Assembly (NCBI GenBank): GCA_041687335.1
Contig: JAWLCE010000008.1
Location: 59,149-123,148, forward strand
Direction: 5' to 3'
From: JAJFUE01 sp041687335
GTDB taxonomy: Bacteria; Sumerlaeota; Sumerlaeia; MVZB01
DNA: 64,000 nucleotides
The notes beneath the pieces were generated by a model. The model was not told the DNA's origin, did not search any database, and worked only from the letters and a program-made list of their open reading frames with translations. Of this stretch, positions 46,838 through 56,107 are shown piece after piece (position 1 is the stretch's first letter; each line of letters begins with the position of its first letter). The position numbers were made by a program, and so were the translations under genes.

Positions 46838-48196
46838 CTATGGCAGAGCCAATTCGCGCCGTCGCTGGAGATGCTCCAGCGATGGCTTTCCTGCTGTCGG
46901 CGTGTTCAATTTCCGACCATCATACGGCTCAAGCCACCGCCGTAACACATGGTCGTTCGCGACTCTATCCCAATCAATGTGTACTGTGTAATCATCCTCT
47001 ATTAGTAAATATCCTTTTTCGAATGCGCGGTCCATAAGCAGCGACAGGCAGATTCCATTTGAGGGGTCAAGTCGAATGGTCTGATCTTTGCTCCACGGAA
47101 CAATGTGCGACGCGATAAGGAACTCCCTCGTTGTGATCCCCGTAACTGCGCACTGATACCCGTAGTTTGATTTGACTGTATCCGCGAATGCTTTCTGCGC
47201 ACTGCCTCGGGTTTTGACGGTAGCGATCGAATCGGGAACGTCGAAGCTGCGACTTTCAATTTTAGTTCGGAACGCATCGACCTCAGAGGCATCAGCTTTA
47301 ATCGTCTCGGCCGCCGCGTCGCCTTCCGGGATCAGCGGAAAACGATTGTCAATCATTGCTAAAAGTTCGTTCGTATTCTCCACAAGTCGCTCAGTGAGCG
47401 GTGTTGGCTGCTCCCACGCATCGTGATTTCGAGTCGGGTCGAAGAAAAGTCCATGGCCTGGGTCCTGAAGGTAACTCGCAAGCTCACGGCCAATTTCCGC
47501 GTCGAGGGAGTCAACCACTGCCTGAGGATCTGGAGATGTAAGGAGCAGAGACAGAGCAGAGTTAATCCTTGCGGAAGGTAGAACACCCCCACTGACCAGA
47601 ATTGAAGACCAACTGGTATGCCTTCGCAGAGAGGTCTTAGCGGCGAGATCTTGAATCACCCGTGGCGCTTTATGAAGATCGGCCCACTCATATTTCCCAC
47701 TTGGCTCCTTAAGATAGGCACGCAGATGCAGTTTGTTGGTTTCTGCACGTAGCTTGATTGCGATCAGATACGGCTGACCTGCGCCCCGGCTTGTAAGCAG
47801 CTCAAACTCGCGCTCAGCAAAAGCAGAATCTTGGTGAGAAGGGTCTCCGGGAATCGTCTCGGGAGTGGCCTCGCTCGGCTCAGGAAACATCTTCCACGCC
47901 TGCGGAGCACCGAGACGGGTCTCCCATTTGAGGTGCCAACGGTCTGAAGAGAAATCAAAGGCACCGGGAGTCGTTCCTCGCGGCCACTGATACGAGAGTT
48001 CGGTCCTATCCCCACTGAGGGTTGCTGGGAACAGGCGGTGGAGGACTTCTAAGAACTCGGCTTTTCGTGAAAGCTGTATGTAATCCTTCGTGTACCGATC
48101 ATTCTCGTCGTTCCTTTCTAGGCGCCCATACGTGGCTCGATGCGCAGACGCTCCATAGAAGATTACAAGCACCCACTCAACCGGTTGCGGAGCCAT
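46838..48196 (-). CDS. HNH restriction endonuclease-like protein
   Basis: 452 residues. The C-terminal 110 residues hold an HNH_2-type nuclease: CAVTGITTREFLIASHIVPWS, RLDPSNGICLSLLMDRAFEKG, with His, Asn and Asp/His positions present, and a terminal IDWDRVAND. The N-terminal 330 residues are not recognised and probably recognise DNA. It begins immediately after the stop of a Dam-like methyltransferase gene, giving a restriction-modification operon. It and its two partners are AT-richer than neighbouring genes, which suggests acquisition. Confidence 0.82.
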   Translation of the reverse strand: MAPQPVEWVLVIFYGASAHRATYGRLERNDENDRYTKDYIQLSRKAEFLEVLHRLFPATLSGDRTELSYQWPRGTTPGAFDFSSDRWHLKWETRLGAPQAWKMFPEPSEATPETIPGDPSHQDSAFAEREFELLTSRGAGQPYLIAIKLRAETNKLHLRAYLKEPSGKYEWADLHKAPRVIQDLAAKTSLRRHTSWSSILVSGGVLPSARINSALSLLLTSPDPQAVVDSLDAEIGRELASYLQDPGHGLFFDPTRNHDAWEQPTPLTERLVENTNELLAMIDNRFPLIPEGDAAAETIKADASEVDAFRTKIESRSFDVPDSIATVKTRGSAQKAFADTVKSNYGYQCAVTGITTREFLIASHIVPWSKDQTIRLDPSNGICLSLLMDRAFEKGYLLIEDDYTVHIDWDRVANDHVLRRWLEPYDGRKLNTPTAGKPSLEHLQRRRELALP

Positions 48197-49075
48197 TTAA
48201 ATCCTCCCAATAATGATTGCTTCAGGGGAGCGATGCGCTTCCACTTCACGCCGACTTTGCGCTGCGAGGGAGCGATGGGTTGTAAACCCAATTATCTCGG
48301 CATTTGGAAAAAGAGCGCGAACTGATTCCATATCACGATTAGACATCACCCAACGCACACCTCGGCTTGACAGCCTGGCGCAGATGTCGGCCAAATCCAT
48401 GAGGTCGCGGTACTCAAATGTTTTTGCCGTATACTTATTAAACTTGGCCGTGGGCTCTTTCTCCACACCTGGGCGTGTGAATATTGGTAGGTATGGGGGA
48501 TCCAGGTATACGAAGTCGCCCTCGGCGGGGCCTTCAAGGACATCACGGAAATCAGCGGCTACAATGTCCGCCCGTGATAAGACATCTTTTATTGCCCTCA
48601 TGTTGGCTTCATCGATTCCTTTGAAGCGGCGGTTCCCCCAAGGCACATTCATGGCACCTGTTTTAGAATTCTCCCGCCACAGATGGTTCCAAGAGACGCC
48701 GTTCAGATAGAGGAAGCGAGCGGCCTTTTCAACGAGCGAACTTGGTGAAGCCATGCGTACCTGGTAGTACAGCTCCTTCGAGTCCATTGATAAATAGTGG
48801 TCAAACAGCGGGCGCAGCTCGCTTGGATGATCTCGCATCGCAACCCAAGCGGCGACTAAGTGTTCATTTAGATCGGCCAAATATGAACGGCCGGAGACGC
48901 GGTCGGCACAAGCTAGAAAAACAGCACCCCCACCGAGAAATGGCTCGTAGTAGTTATGGATGTTTCTAGGCACATGCGGCAGGATGCGCGGAAGCAGTTT
49001 CGACTTGCCGCCAGCCCACCTTATGAAGGGCTTGATAGGTGTCGAAACTGCCGCAACGTCAGCGTACTGAGTCAT
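48197..49075 (-). CDS. Dam-like (D12 class) N6-adenine DNA methyltransferase
   Basis: 292 residues. FIRWAGGKSKLLP near residue 18 and EPFLGGGAVF bind AdoMet, and Asp192-Pro-Pro-Tyr195 (YLDPPY) is the catalytic motif IV. The KPFIRWAGGK start and FKGIDEANM/ADFRDVL segments are typical of the Dam/DpnM class. It should protect host DNA from the adjacent HNH nuclease. The target site is not predictable from sequence; GATC is possible by family. It overlaps the upstream methyltransferase by 4 bases (ATGA) and abuts the nuclease. Confidence 0.9.
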   Translation of the reverse strand: MTQYADVAAVSTPIKPFIRWAGGKSKLLPRILPHVPRNIHNYYEPFLGGGAVFLACADRVSGRSYLADLNEHLVAAWVAMRDHPSELRPLFDHYLSMDSKELYYQVRMASPSSLVEKAARFLYLNGVSWNHLWRENSKTGAMNVPWGNRRFKGIDEANMRAIKDVLSRADIVAADFRDVLEGPAEGDFVYLDPPYLPIFTRPGVEKEPTAKFNKYTAKTFEYRDLMDLADICARLSSRGVRWVMSNRDMESVRALFPNAEIIGFTTHRSLAAQSRREVEAHRSPEAIIIGRI

Positions 49076-50409
49076 ATCTGGTGGTTGTCACGGTGGACAG
49101 ACACCCCGACAAGCTCCCTTTTGATTGCCAACGCCGCCAGATGCCGCTTGATATTCTGGAGGCGGTACGGACCCCTTAACTTTCCGAACCGCGGCGATAC
49201 ATGGACGCATTCAAACCGGCCGCCGCCTTTCCAAGAAGTCGCCTCAGTGACCCCGCCGGGATCTGCTCCTTCAATCACAAGTTGAAGCCGTGGAAACAAG
49301 AAGTCTAAAACCGTCTGAGCATTGCGTTCGGCTATGATCCACCGGCGGCGCATCTTGTGGGCAACCGCAGCAGTCGTCCCACTGCCGCCAAAGATGTCTA
49401 GTACCAATTCTCCCGGGTTAGTGGCGATATGAATAATGCGCTCTAGCAGCGCCTCGGGCTTGGGTGTGTCGAAAACTTCCCGGTCCGGGAACAGCGCCAT
49501 TAGGTGCCGTTTCGCATCGTCGTTCGTGCCAGTGTCCGTCGATCCCCAGACTGTGAATGGCACGAGTCCACGCACTTGGTGGGCGAAAAGTTTGAGGCGA
49601 GGTGAACCATCTCCGCCCTTCGGGAACCAGATACGTCCGTCGGTGATCAAGTCCTGAAAGGTCGGTTCTGTCGCGTACCAAGACCGGCCTCGCGGCGGGC
49701 GCAAAACCTGCCCAGTCGGTGTTTTTATGTCGTATTGCTGAGCTTTCCGATAGCCTGGCGCAGTGAACGGGGCATCCGTCCATGGTCCACGAGGGTCGTT
49801 GTCCTTGTTGAGAAAGAGCGCGTTGTCTCTTACGAGCAGGTTTCTTGATGTCTTCCACCTAATCGGACCACTTGGCGCGTATACAAGTATGGTGTCATGG
49901 TTTGTAGAAAAAGCTGCTCGTGAATCACGTGTGGTTTTTTTCTGCCAAATGACAGAAGCGACGAATGCGTCCTCGCCAAAAACTTCATCCATGACAGCAC
50001 GAGCGCGATGTACTTCAGCGTCATCCAAATGAACCCAAACGCTTGCGTCCTCCGCGAGAAGTTCCCGAATCGCCAGCAAGCGGTCACGTATCATGCTCAA
50101 CCACATCGCCCGTTCCATCGTGTCGCGGTACTGTCGGAAGTTCACCTGAGTGTTGAAAGGCGGGTCGATGTATACAAGTCGGATCCCTCCCCCCACCAAT
50201 ATTTCCTTTTTCAGCGCCTCGAGAACGTCCATCCCATCGCCGATCGCCAGAACGTTGCTTCCGGGGTTTAAAGGTTGGCTCGTCAGCAACTCAGGGGCAA
50301 GTGAGTCTTCAAGTCGGTAGTCAGTCGGTTGCACCCACTCGTAACCATCCTCCCCCGAGGCACGCAGCGACAAGTCTTTGTTCGGCCAGACGAGCTGAAT
50401 TTCAGACAT
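49072..50409 (-). CDS. Type III Mod-like beta-class DNA methyltransferase
   Basis: 445 residues. VYIDPPFNT with Asp82-Pro-Pro-Phe85 comes before the AdoMet motif ELVLDIFGGSGTTAAVAHKM, the beta-class order used by type III Mod and many type II N6A/N4C enzymes. WLSMIRDRLLAIRELLAEDASVWVHLDDAE is also typical. ATG 50409 has GAGGAGAGG just upstream; much longer frames to 51258 run through the neighbouring gene and are rejected. It is first in a coupled three-gene operon with a Dam-like enzyme and an HNH nuclease; no helicase (Res) subunit is present. Confidence 0.88.
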   Translation of the reverse strand: MSEIQLVWPNKDLSLRASGEDGYEWVQPTDYRLEDSLAPELLTSQPLNPGSNVLAIGDGMDVLEALKKEILVGGGIRLVYIDPPFNTQVNFRQYRDTMERAMWLSMIRDRLLAIRELLAEDASVWVHLDDAEVHRARAVMDEVFGEDAFVASVIWQKKTTRDSRAAFSTNHDTILVYAPSGPIRWKTSRNLLVRDNALFLNKDNDPRGPWTDAPFTAPGYRKAQQYDIKTPTGQVLRPPRGRSWYATEPTFQDLITDGRIWFPKGGDGSPRLKLFAHQVRGLVPFTVWGSTDTGTNDDAKRHLMALFPDREVFDTPKPEALLERIIHIATNPGELVLDIFGGSGTTAAVAHKMRRRWIIAERNAQTVLDFLFPRLQLVIEGADPGGVTEATSWKGGGRFECVHVSPRFGKLRGPYRLQNIKRHLAALAIKRELVGVSVHRDNHQI

Positions 50410-50791
50410 ACGAACCTCTCCTCTCTGGAGTATGCCGCAACGTACCGCCCCTTCGAAGGCTGTTGAGGCAATGATAGGGATTTCAAACAAAATGTCCAGT
50501 CCGAAGGGTGTATTCCGAGGTCGATTGGCATCATTGATCCCCCAAGCAAAAATAGCGCCGCCGCAAGCCTTGCGCTCTCCGCTCGTTGAGATCCTCAAGC
50601 ACGTATTTGATAATGACTCATTACACGCCACGCGCGCCCCTTCGCCCGATCCAATTGAGAAAGCTGATTTTCCACAACCGCCTTGAGAATCCCCACGGCG
50701 GCTGGTAAGATCGCGTGTTTTCTGACTGGGTCGGCGGCGCCTCGGGGGGAGCCGCACCGGCAACGGCAAGCAATCTGAAAGGTGGACCATC
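50410..50791. other. Divergent intergenic region, AT-rich
   Basis: About 380 bases between the restriction-modification operon (minus) and the SDR gene (plus). It should hold both promoters. I see no match good enough to name, and no control-protein (C-box) gene or clear operator. Confidence 0.4.
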
Positions 50792-51559
50792 ATGAGCAAT
50801 CCATTATTTGACCTGAGCGGCAAGAACGCCCTCGTGACCGGCTCGGGCCGCGGGCTGGGCCTGGCGATCGGCACCGGGCTGGCCGAGGCCGGCGCGCGCC
50901 TGATCATCAGCGACATCAACGAGCAGCTGGCCGAGGCCAGCGCGGCGGCGCTGCGCGAGCGCGGGCTCAAGGCCGTCACCTGCAACTTCGACGTCACCCA
51001 GGACGAGGCCGTCGCCGCCGCCATGGCAAAGATCGAGGCCGAGATCGGCCCGCTCGACATCCTCGTCAACAACGCCGGCATCAACCTGCGCGGCCCGCTC
51101 GAAAGCCAGGAGACCGACGCCTGGATGAAGGTCATGGAGCTCAACGTCAACTCGGTCTGGCGCGTGGCCAAATACGGCGTCCGCGGCATGATCGAGCGCC
51201 GGCGCGGCAAGATCATCAACATCGCCAGCCTGACCACCTTCGGCGCCCGCCCCGGCATCGGCGCCTACAACACCAGCAAGACCGCCGTCGCCGGCCTGAC
51301 CCGCTCGATGGCCGTGGACTGGACCCAGCACAACATCCAAGCCAACGCGATCGGGCCGGGCTACTTCATCACCGAGATGACCCAGGTGCTGGCCGACGAC
51401 CCCAACTTCGATTCTTGGGTCAAGCTGCGGACCCCCGCCAAGCGCTGGGGCCGCCCCGAGGAGCTGGTCGGCGCGGCGGTCTTCCTCGCCTCCCCCGCCT
51501 CCGATTTCGTCAGCGGCCAGGTCGTCTACGTCGACGGCGGCTGGACGGCAAACCTGTAA
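50792..51559 (+). CDS. Short-chain dehydrogenase, gluconate 5-dehydrogenase-like
   Basis: 255 residues. TGSGRGLGLAIG binds NAD(P), NNAGIN and the Ser/Tyr/Lys triad (IASLTTF, YNTSK) are present. The FDLSGKNALVTG start, the NQANAIGPGYFITEMT-type loop and PAKRWGRPEELVGAAVFLASPASDFVSGQVVYVDGGW match gluconate 5-dehydrogenase and related sugar-acid SDRs. The substrate is inferred. GAAAGGTGG precedes ATG 50792. Single gene followed by a hairpin. Confidence 0.82.
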   Translation: MSNPLFDLSGKNALVTGSGRGLGLAIGTGLAEAGARLIISDINEQLAEASAAALRERGLKAVTCNFDVTQDEAVAAAMAKIEAEIGPLDILVNNAGINLRGPLESQETDAWMKVMELNVNSVWRVAKYGVRGMIERRRGKIINIASLTTFGARPGIGAYNTSKTAVAGLTRSMAVDWTQHNIQANAIGPGYFITEMTQVLADDPNFDSWVKLRTPAKRWGRPEELVGAAVFLASPASDFVSGQVVYVDGGWTANL

Positions 51560-51593
51560 GGACCAGAAAATCAGCAGAGCCCCGCACCAAAAC

Positions 51594-51652
51594 ACCAAGC
51601 CACCAGGACTCATGCGGTCCCGGTGGCTTGGTCGCTTGTAAGGGGGTTTTTT
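51594..51652 (+). terminator. Long hairpin / terminator-like repeat after the SDR gene
   Basis: ACCAAGCCACC (51594-51604) pairs with GGTGGCTTGGT (51622-51632), with further GGAC/GTCC pairing inside, and a T-run 14 bases later. It lies between convergent genes. The word ACACCAAG is shared with the repeat at 37996-38094, so it may belong to the same interspersed repeat type. Confidence 0.6.
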
Positions 51653-52139
51653 ATTTCTTGTTCCGGGCCAGCCGCCGTCGGGCCTCGACGGCGAGCTGGT
51701 CCGCCCGCGTGTTGCCGGGGTTGGCGGCATGGCCGCGCACCCAGTGCCAGTGCACCTGGTGGGGCTTGACGGCGGCGAGCAGTTCCAGCCACAGGTCCTG
51801 ATTGAGGACCGGCTGGCGCGCCGCCGTGCGCCAGTTGTTGCGCTGCCACTTTTCGAGCCAGCCGGCGGTGAAGGCATTCTTGAGGTATTCCGAATCGGTC
51901 GTGATGTGGACGATGCAGGGGCGGTTGAGCGCGCGCAGCGCCTCGATCGCCGCCCGCAGCTCCATCCGGTTGTTGGTCGATTTCAGCTCGGCACCGCTCA
52001 GCTCGCGCATGGCCTTGCCCCGCGTCGAGATCAGGACCACCCCCCAGCCGCCGATCCCGGGGTTGGGCGAGCAGGCCCCGTCGCAAAACACCAGCACCTC
52101 GTCGAGCGCCTCGGCGGCGACCGGCTCCTCCGCGATCAT
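51651..52139 (-). CDS. rnhA: Ribonuclease HI
   Basis: 162 residues from ATG 52139, which has AAGGAAAG upstream; an in-frame ATG at 52214 would add 25 residues. The core has the catalytic acidic set: Asp in VFCDGACSPNPG, Glu in NNRMELRAAIEAL, Asp in TTDSEYLKNAF and Asp in NTRADQLA, plus WVRGHAANPGN. It removes RNA from RNA-DNA hybrids. Length is close to that of the E. coli enzyme. Confidence 0.95.
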   Translation of the reverse strand: MIAEEPVAAEALDEVLVFCDGACSPNPGIGGWGVVLISTRGKAMRELSGAELKSTNNRMELRAAIEALRALNRPCIVHITTDSEYLKNAFTAGWLEKWQRNNWRTAARQPVLNQDLWLELLAAVKPHQVHWHWVRGHAANPGNTRADQLAVEARRRLARNKK

Positions 52140-52228
52140 GCTTTCCTTGCTGTCCACATCCACATCCTTTGTCGCGTGCTGGCGCCGCGCGGCGCCCCAG
52201 TCGTTGTCTCCCATATCTTATGACCTGC

Positions 52229-52260
52229 CGCGCCGCGATTCAATCCCGACTCGCGGCGCG
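52229..52260. repeat. Inverted repeat between rnhA and hom
   Basis: Perfect 10-bp arms CGCGCCGCGA (52229-52238) and TCGCGGCGCG (52251-52260) with a 12-base loop in a divergent promoter region. Possible operator or leader hairpin. Confidence 0.5.
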
Positions 52261-52334
52261 ATTTCCTGTGGACAACACCGGCCGCACACGACATAACAGG
52301 GGGGTGTGCAAATTCGGGTCGGGAGGGTGAGACC

Positions 52335-53642
52335 ATGGGCAAGTCGCTCACAGTCGGGCTGATCGGGTTCGGCAACATCGGCGCGGGCGTCATCCGCACG
52401 CTGGACGCCAATCGGGCCCTGATCGGCGGGCGCCTGCCGCGCCCGATCCGCGTCAAGACCATCGCCGACAAGGACACCACCACCCGCCGCGAGGCCCCCT
52501 ACACCCCCGAGCAGCTGACCGGCGACGTCGAGCGCATCTTTGGCGACCCGGAAATCGACGTGGTCATTGAGCTGGTCGGCGGGATCGAGCCCGCCCGCAC
52601 CTTCGTCGAGCGCGCCCTGGCCGCCGGCAAGCATGTCGTCACCGCCAACAAGGCGCTGCTGGCGCTGCACGGCCCCGAGCTGCTGGCGCTGGCGCGCCGC
52701 CAGGGAGTCGGCCTGCTGTTCGAGGCTGCCGTCGGCGGCGGCATCCCGATCATCCGCGTGCTCGAGCAGGGCCTCTCGGCCAACTGCCTGACCGCCGTCA
52801 TGGGGATCGTCAACGGCACCTGCAACTACATCCTGACCCGGATGGCCGCCGACAACCTGACCTTCGAGGCCGCCCTCGGCGAGGCCCAGCAGCTCGGCTA
52901 CGCCGAGCCCGACCCCACCTACGACATCGAGGGCTACGACACCGCCCACAAGACCGCCATCCTCTCCTCGCTCGCCTTCGGCATGGACATCCGCTTCGAC
53001 AACGTCTATGTCGAGGGCATCACCCGCATCCAGCCCACCGACATCCGCTATGCCCGCGAGCTGGGCTATGCGATCAAGCTGCTGGGCATCGCCAAGCGCC
53101 CCGCCGCCGACGGCGGCGTCGAGGTCCGCGTCCACCCGACGCTGGTGCCGCTGGACTCGCCGCTGGCCCAGGTCGATGGCGTCTTCAACGCCGTCCGCGT
53201 CGATGGCACCCCCATCGGGCGCACGTTCTACATCGGCCGCGGCGCCGGCGCCGACGCCACCAGCTCGGCCGTCATCAGCGACCTGATGGCGCTGGCTGCC
53301 GACGAGGCCGGCTTCAATCCTTGGCGCGACGCCCGCCTGCCGGTCGAGGTCGGCCAGCGTCAGCTCAAGCCGATGTCTGAGCTGCGCACCCATTACTACA
53401 TCCGCTTCACCGTCGCCGACCGCCCCGGCGCGATGGCGACGATCGGCCGGGCGCTCGCCGAGGAGGAAGTCTCGATCGAGTCGATGATCCAGCACCGCCA
53501 CCCCGAGGGCAGCGCCTTCCCGGCGACGATCTCGATCGTGACTCACGAGGCGCGCGAAGCCGCCGTCCAGCAGGCGATCGCCCGCATCGAAGGCGACCCC
53601 ATCAGCGCCGACCGCGCCTTCATCCTGCGCGTCGAGGAGTAG
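52335..53642 (+). CDS. hom: Homoserine dehydrogenase
   Basis: 435 residues. GLIGFGNIGAGVIRTL binds NAD(P); VTANKALLALHGPELLALA, GIVNGTCNYILTRM and GYDTAHKTAILSSLAFG are catalytic-domain signatures with the active Lys region. The C-terminal 85 residues form an ACT domain (YIRFTVADRPGAMATIGRAL), which usually mediates feedback by threonine. It reduces aspartate semialdehyde to homoserine. GGGAGGGTGAGACC precedes ATG 52335. Typical length. Confidence 0.96.
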   Translation: MGKSLTVGLIGFGNIGAGVIRTLDANRALIGGRLPRPIRVKTIADKDTTTRREAPYTPEQLTGDVERIFGDPEIDVVIELVGGIEPARTFVERALAAGKHVVTANKALLALHGPELLALARRQGVGLLFEAAVGGGIPIIRVLEQGLSANCLTAVMGIVNGTCNYILTRMAADNLTFEAALGEAQQLGYAEPDPTYDIEGYDTAHKTAILSSLAFGMDIRFDNVYVEGITRIQPTDIRYARELGYAIKLLGIAKRPAADGGVEVRVHPTLVPLDSPLAQVDGVFNAVRVDGTPIGRTFYIGRGAGADATSSAVISDLMALAADEAGFNPWRDARLPVEVGQRQLKPMSELRTHYYIRFTVADRPGAMATIGRALAEEEVSIESMIQHRHPEGSAFPATISIVTHEAREAAVQQAIARIEGDPISADRAFILRVEE

Positions 53643-53748
53643 GGGTGGTCAACCCGCATTCCTTTTCCGCTCTGCACCCGCCCCTCCTTTGGGGGTAGAA
53701 TGGCTGGCGGCCACGCCGCGCCATCCCCACCGGGTGTCATGCCTCGAA

Positions 53749-55785
53749 ATGACCGCGCTCGCCCCAGCCACCCCTTACGCCTGTGCCGGCGGTTGCGATC
53801 CTCTCGCGCCCGACGATCCCGCCGAGGCGGCGGCCGCGGCGCGGGCATGGTGGCGCATCGGCGCCGGCACGGTCCTCGCCGCCAACGCCATGACCCTCTC
53901 GCTGGCGATCAACGTCAGCGAGGCGGGCCCGGCGGCGCGGCTCTGGGTGCATCTGGGCCTGCTGGCGATGACCCTGGCGGCGCTGGCGCTGCTGGGCGGC
54001 CCGCTGGCGAGAGAGGCCTGGGCGGCGGCCCGCGCCCGCCGGCTCACCATCGAGGCGCTCTTCCTGGCCGGCCTCGGCGGCGCGCTGGCCGCCTCGCTCA
54101 TCGACATGGCCACCGGCGTCGGCGCCGTCTATTTCGAGACCGTCATCATCCTGCTGGTGGTCTACGCGTTGGGGCGCCAGGCCGGCCAATCCAGCCGCCG
54201 CCGGGCGCTGCGCGCGCTGACCAGCCGCGCCGACGCCCCCGCCGAATGCACCGTCCTCGAAAACGGCGCCGCCCGCGCGCTTCCCGTCGGCCTGGTGCGG
54301 CCGGGGATGGTCGTGCGCGTGGAGCCCGGCCGCCCCGTGCCGGTCGATGGCATCATCGAGCAGGGGCGGGCCTTCATCCAGGAGTCGCACTGGACCGGCG
54401 AGTTCTTCGCCGCCGCCCGCGGACCCGGCGATCGCCTCCATGCCGGCTCGCACGTGCTCGACGCGCTGCTGCTGGTGCGCGCCACCGCCCCCGGCGATGC
54501 CCGCCGCATCGACCGCCTCGCGCGCGCCATCGAACGCGCCCGCGCCCGCCCCTCGAGCCTCCAGACCGAGGCCGACCGGCTCGTGCGCTGGTTTCTGCCG
54601 ATCGTCCTGCTGGTCGCCGGCGCGACCATGTTTGGCTGGACCTGGGCCGCCGGCTGGCACGTCGGGCTGTTCAATGCCATGGCCGTCCTGCTGATCGCCT
54701 GCCCCTGCGCGATGGGTTTCGCCACGCCGGTAGCGGTCTGGGCCGCCGTGGCGCGGCTGGCCGAGCAGGGCCTGGTGGCGCGCGGCGGCGACCTGGTCGA
54801 AAAACTCGCCACCATCGACACCGTCGTCTTCGACAAGACCGGCACCCTGACCCAACCGCGCGCCACGCTGGCCGACCTGGTGCTGGCTCCCGAGGTCGAC
54901 CCCGAATCCCTGCGCCGGCTGGTCGCTGCCGTCGAGCGCGCGAGCGACCATCCCCTCGCCGCCGCTTTCACCGACCTGGCCACCGATGTCGCCGATGTCC
55001 GGCTGCTCGAGTTGCGGCCGCTGCCGGGGATCGGTATCGAGGCGCTGGCCGCGCTGGAGGCCGAGTCCACCCCCGCCCGGCTGTGCATCGGCTCGGAGGC
55101 CCTGCTCGACCCGCACCCCGACCGCTGGCAGCCCTTGCTCGCCCGGCTCGCCCCGCTCCCCGGCGCCCGCCGAATCCTGATCGAGCTCGATGGCCGCCCC
55201 GCCGCCGCGGCGCAGCTCGAGGAGCGCACGCTCGAGCTGGCGGGCGTCGTGATGAGCCGCCTCGCCGGCGATGGCCTGCGCGTGCTCGTCATGACCGGCG
55301 ATGCCGCCGAGCGCGCCGGCCGGCTGGGGGTGGAATTCCACGCCGGCCTCACGCCCGAGGCCAAGCAGCGCCTGGTCGATGAGATGACCGCCGCCGGCCG
55401 CCGCGTGCTGTTCGTCGGCGACGGCATCAATGACGCCGCCGCGATGACGGCCGCCCACGGCAGCGTCGCGGTCGCCGGCGCGGCTCCGCTGGCCGCCGAG
55501 TGCGCCGACGCCGTGCTGGTCGAGGGCAGCGGGCTGGACTCGCTGCCCGACGCGCTCGCCATCGGCCGCCGAGCCGTCCGCACGATCCGGACCAACCTGC
55601 GGCTGGCGGCCGGCTATAACGCCACCGGCATGGCACTGGCCGCCGCCGGACTGCTGCACCCCGTCGCCGCCGCGCTGCTGATGACCCTCTCGAGCCTGGT
55701 GGTCACCTGGCGCTCGCTGCAGATGCTGGAGGATGAGCCAACCCCCGGCGACGCGCCCCACGAGCCCGTCCACGCGGCCCCCTGA
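53749..55785 (+). CDS. P1B-type heavy-metal (copper-type) ATPase without HMA domain
   Basis: 678 residues. ACPCAMGFATP (metal-binding CPC), VVFDKTGTLT (phosphorylated Asp), ASDHPLAAAF (HP motif) and FVGDGINDAAAM are intact. The actuator loop reads HWTGEFF where TGEP/TGES is usual. There is no N-terminal HMA metal-binding domain, only a short Cys pair (YACAGGCD). The membrane helices match the P1B pattern, so it probably exports or supplies copper. The start is placed at ATG 53749; an upstream TTG at 53689 is also in frame. Confidence 0.88.
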   Translation: MTALAPATPYACAGGCDPLAPDDPAEAAAAARAWWRIGAGTVLAANAMTLSLAINVSEAGPAARLWVHLGLLAMTLAALALLGGPLAREAWAAARARRLTIEALFLAGLGGALAASLIDMATGVGAVYFETVIILLVVYALGRQAGQSSRRRALRALTSRADAPAECTVLENGAARALPVGLVRPGMVVRVEPGRPVPVDGIIEQGRAFIQESHWTGEFFAAARGPGDRLHAGSHVLDALLLVRATAPGDARRIDRLARAIERARARPSSLQTEADRLVRWFLPIVLLVAGATMFGWTWAAGWHVGLFNAMAVLLIACPCAMGFATPVAVWAAVARLAEQGLVARGGDLVEKLATIDTVVFDKTGTLTQPRATLADLVLAPEVDPESLRRLVAAVERASDHPLAAAFTDLATDVADVRLLELRPLPGIGIEALAALEAESTPARLCIGSEALLDPHPDRWQPLLARLAPLPGARRILIELDGRPAAAAQLEERTLELAGVVMSRLAGDGLRVLVMTGDAAERAGRLGVEFHAGLTPEAKQRLVDEMTAAGRRVLFVGDGINDAAAMTAAHGSVAVAGAAPLAAECADAVLVEGSGLDSLPDALAIGRRAVRTIRTNLRLAAGYNATGMALAAAGLLHPVAAALLMTLSSLVVTWRSLQMLEDEPTPGDAPHEPVHAAP

Positions 55786-56107
55786 GCACACAGCAACATG
55801 CCCCGAAGGCGCGCATCCGGCACCTTCTATCCTTCGTTTTCTTTTATCCTGCGAAGATTCGGCCGCCCCTTCAGGGCTCGGATGTTTGGGCTCCATGACA
55901 GGGGGTTCCCTGTGGTCACCCCGGCCGCCCCTTCGGGGCTGGGTTTTTGCCGGAAATGGGCAGGGAATCAACCCACGGCCGTCAATCCAAACCTCAGATC
56001 TAGTCCAAGCTTGATCCCTTTGCGCTTCCTCTGCGCCCTCCGCGCCTTTGCGGTTCAATTTGATTTGGTTGCGGCCGAAGGCTACGCCAGGTTCATTCGC
56101 TTTTCGC
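55786..56107. repeat. Intergenic region with duplicated GC-rich palindrome
   Basis: About 320 bases without a gene. CGGCCGCCCCTTCAGGGCT (from 55860) and CGGCCGCCCCTTCGGGGCT (from 55922) are direct copies that each contain a GCCCC/GGGGC hairpin; the second is followed by five Ts and may terminate the ATPase transcript. Further on, CTTTGCG words (55996 and 56048) belong to a short interspersed repeat type. Confidence 0.6.

Noticed and set aside
50410..51258. N-terminal extension of the Mod-like methyltransferase
   Set aside because: It would run antisense through the SDR gene and lacks methyltransferase features; ATG 50409 has a ribosome-binding site.
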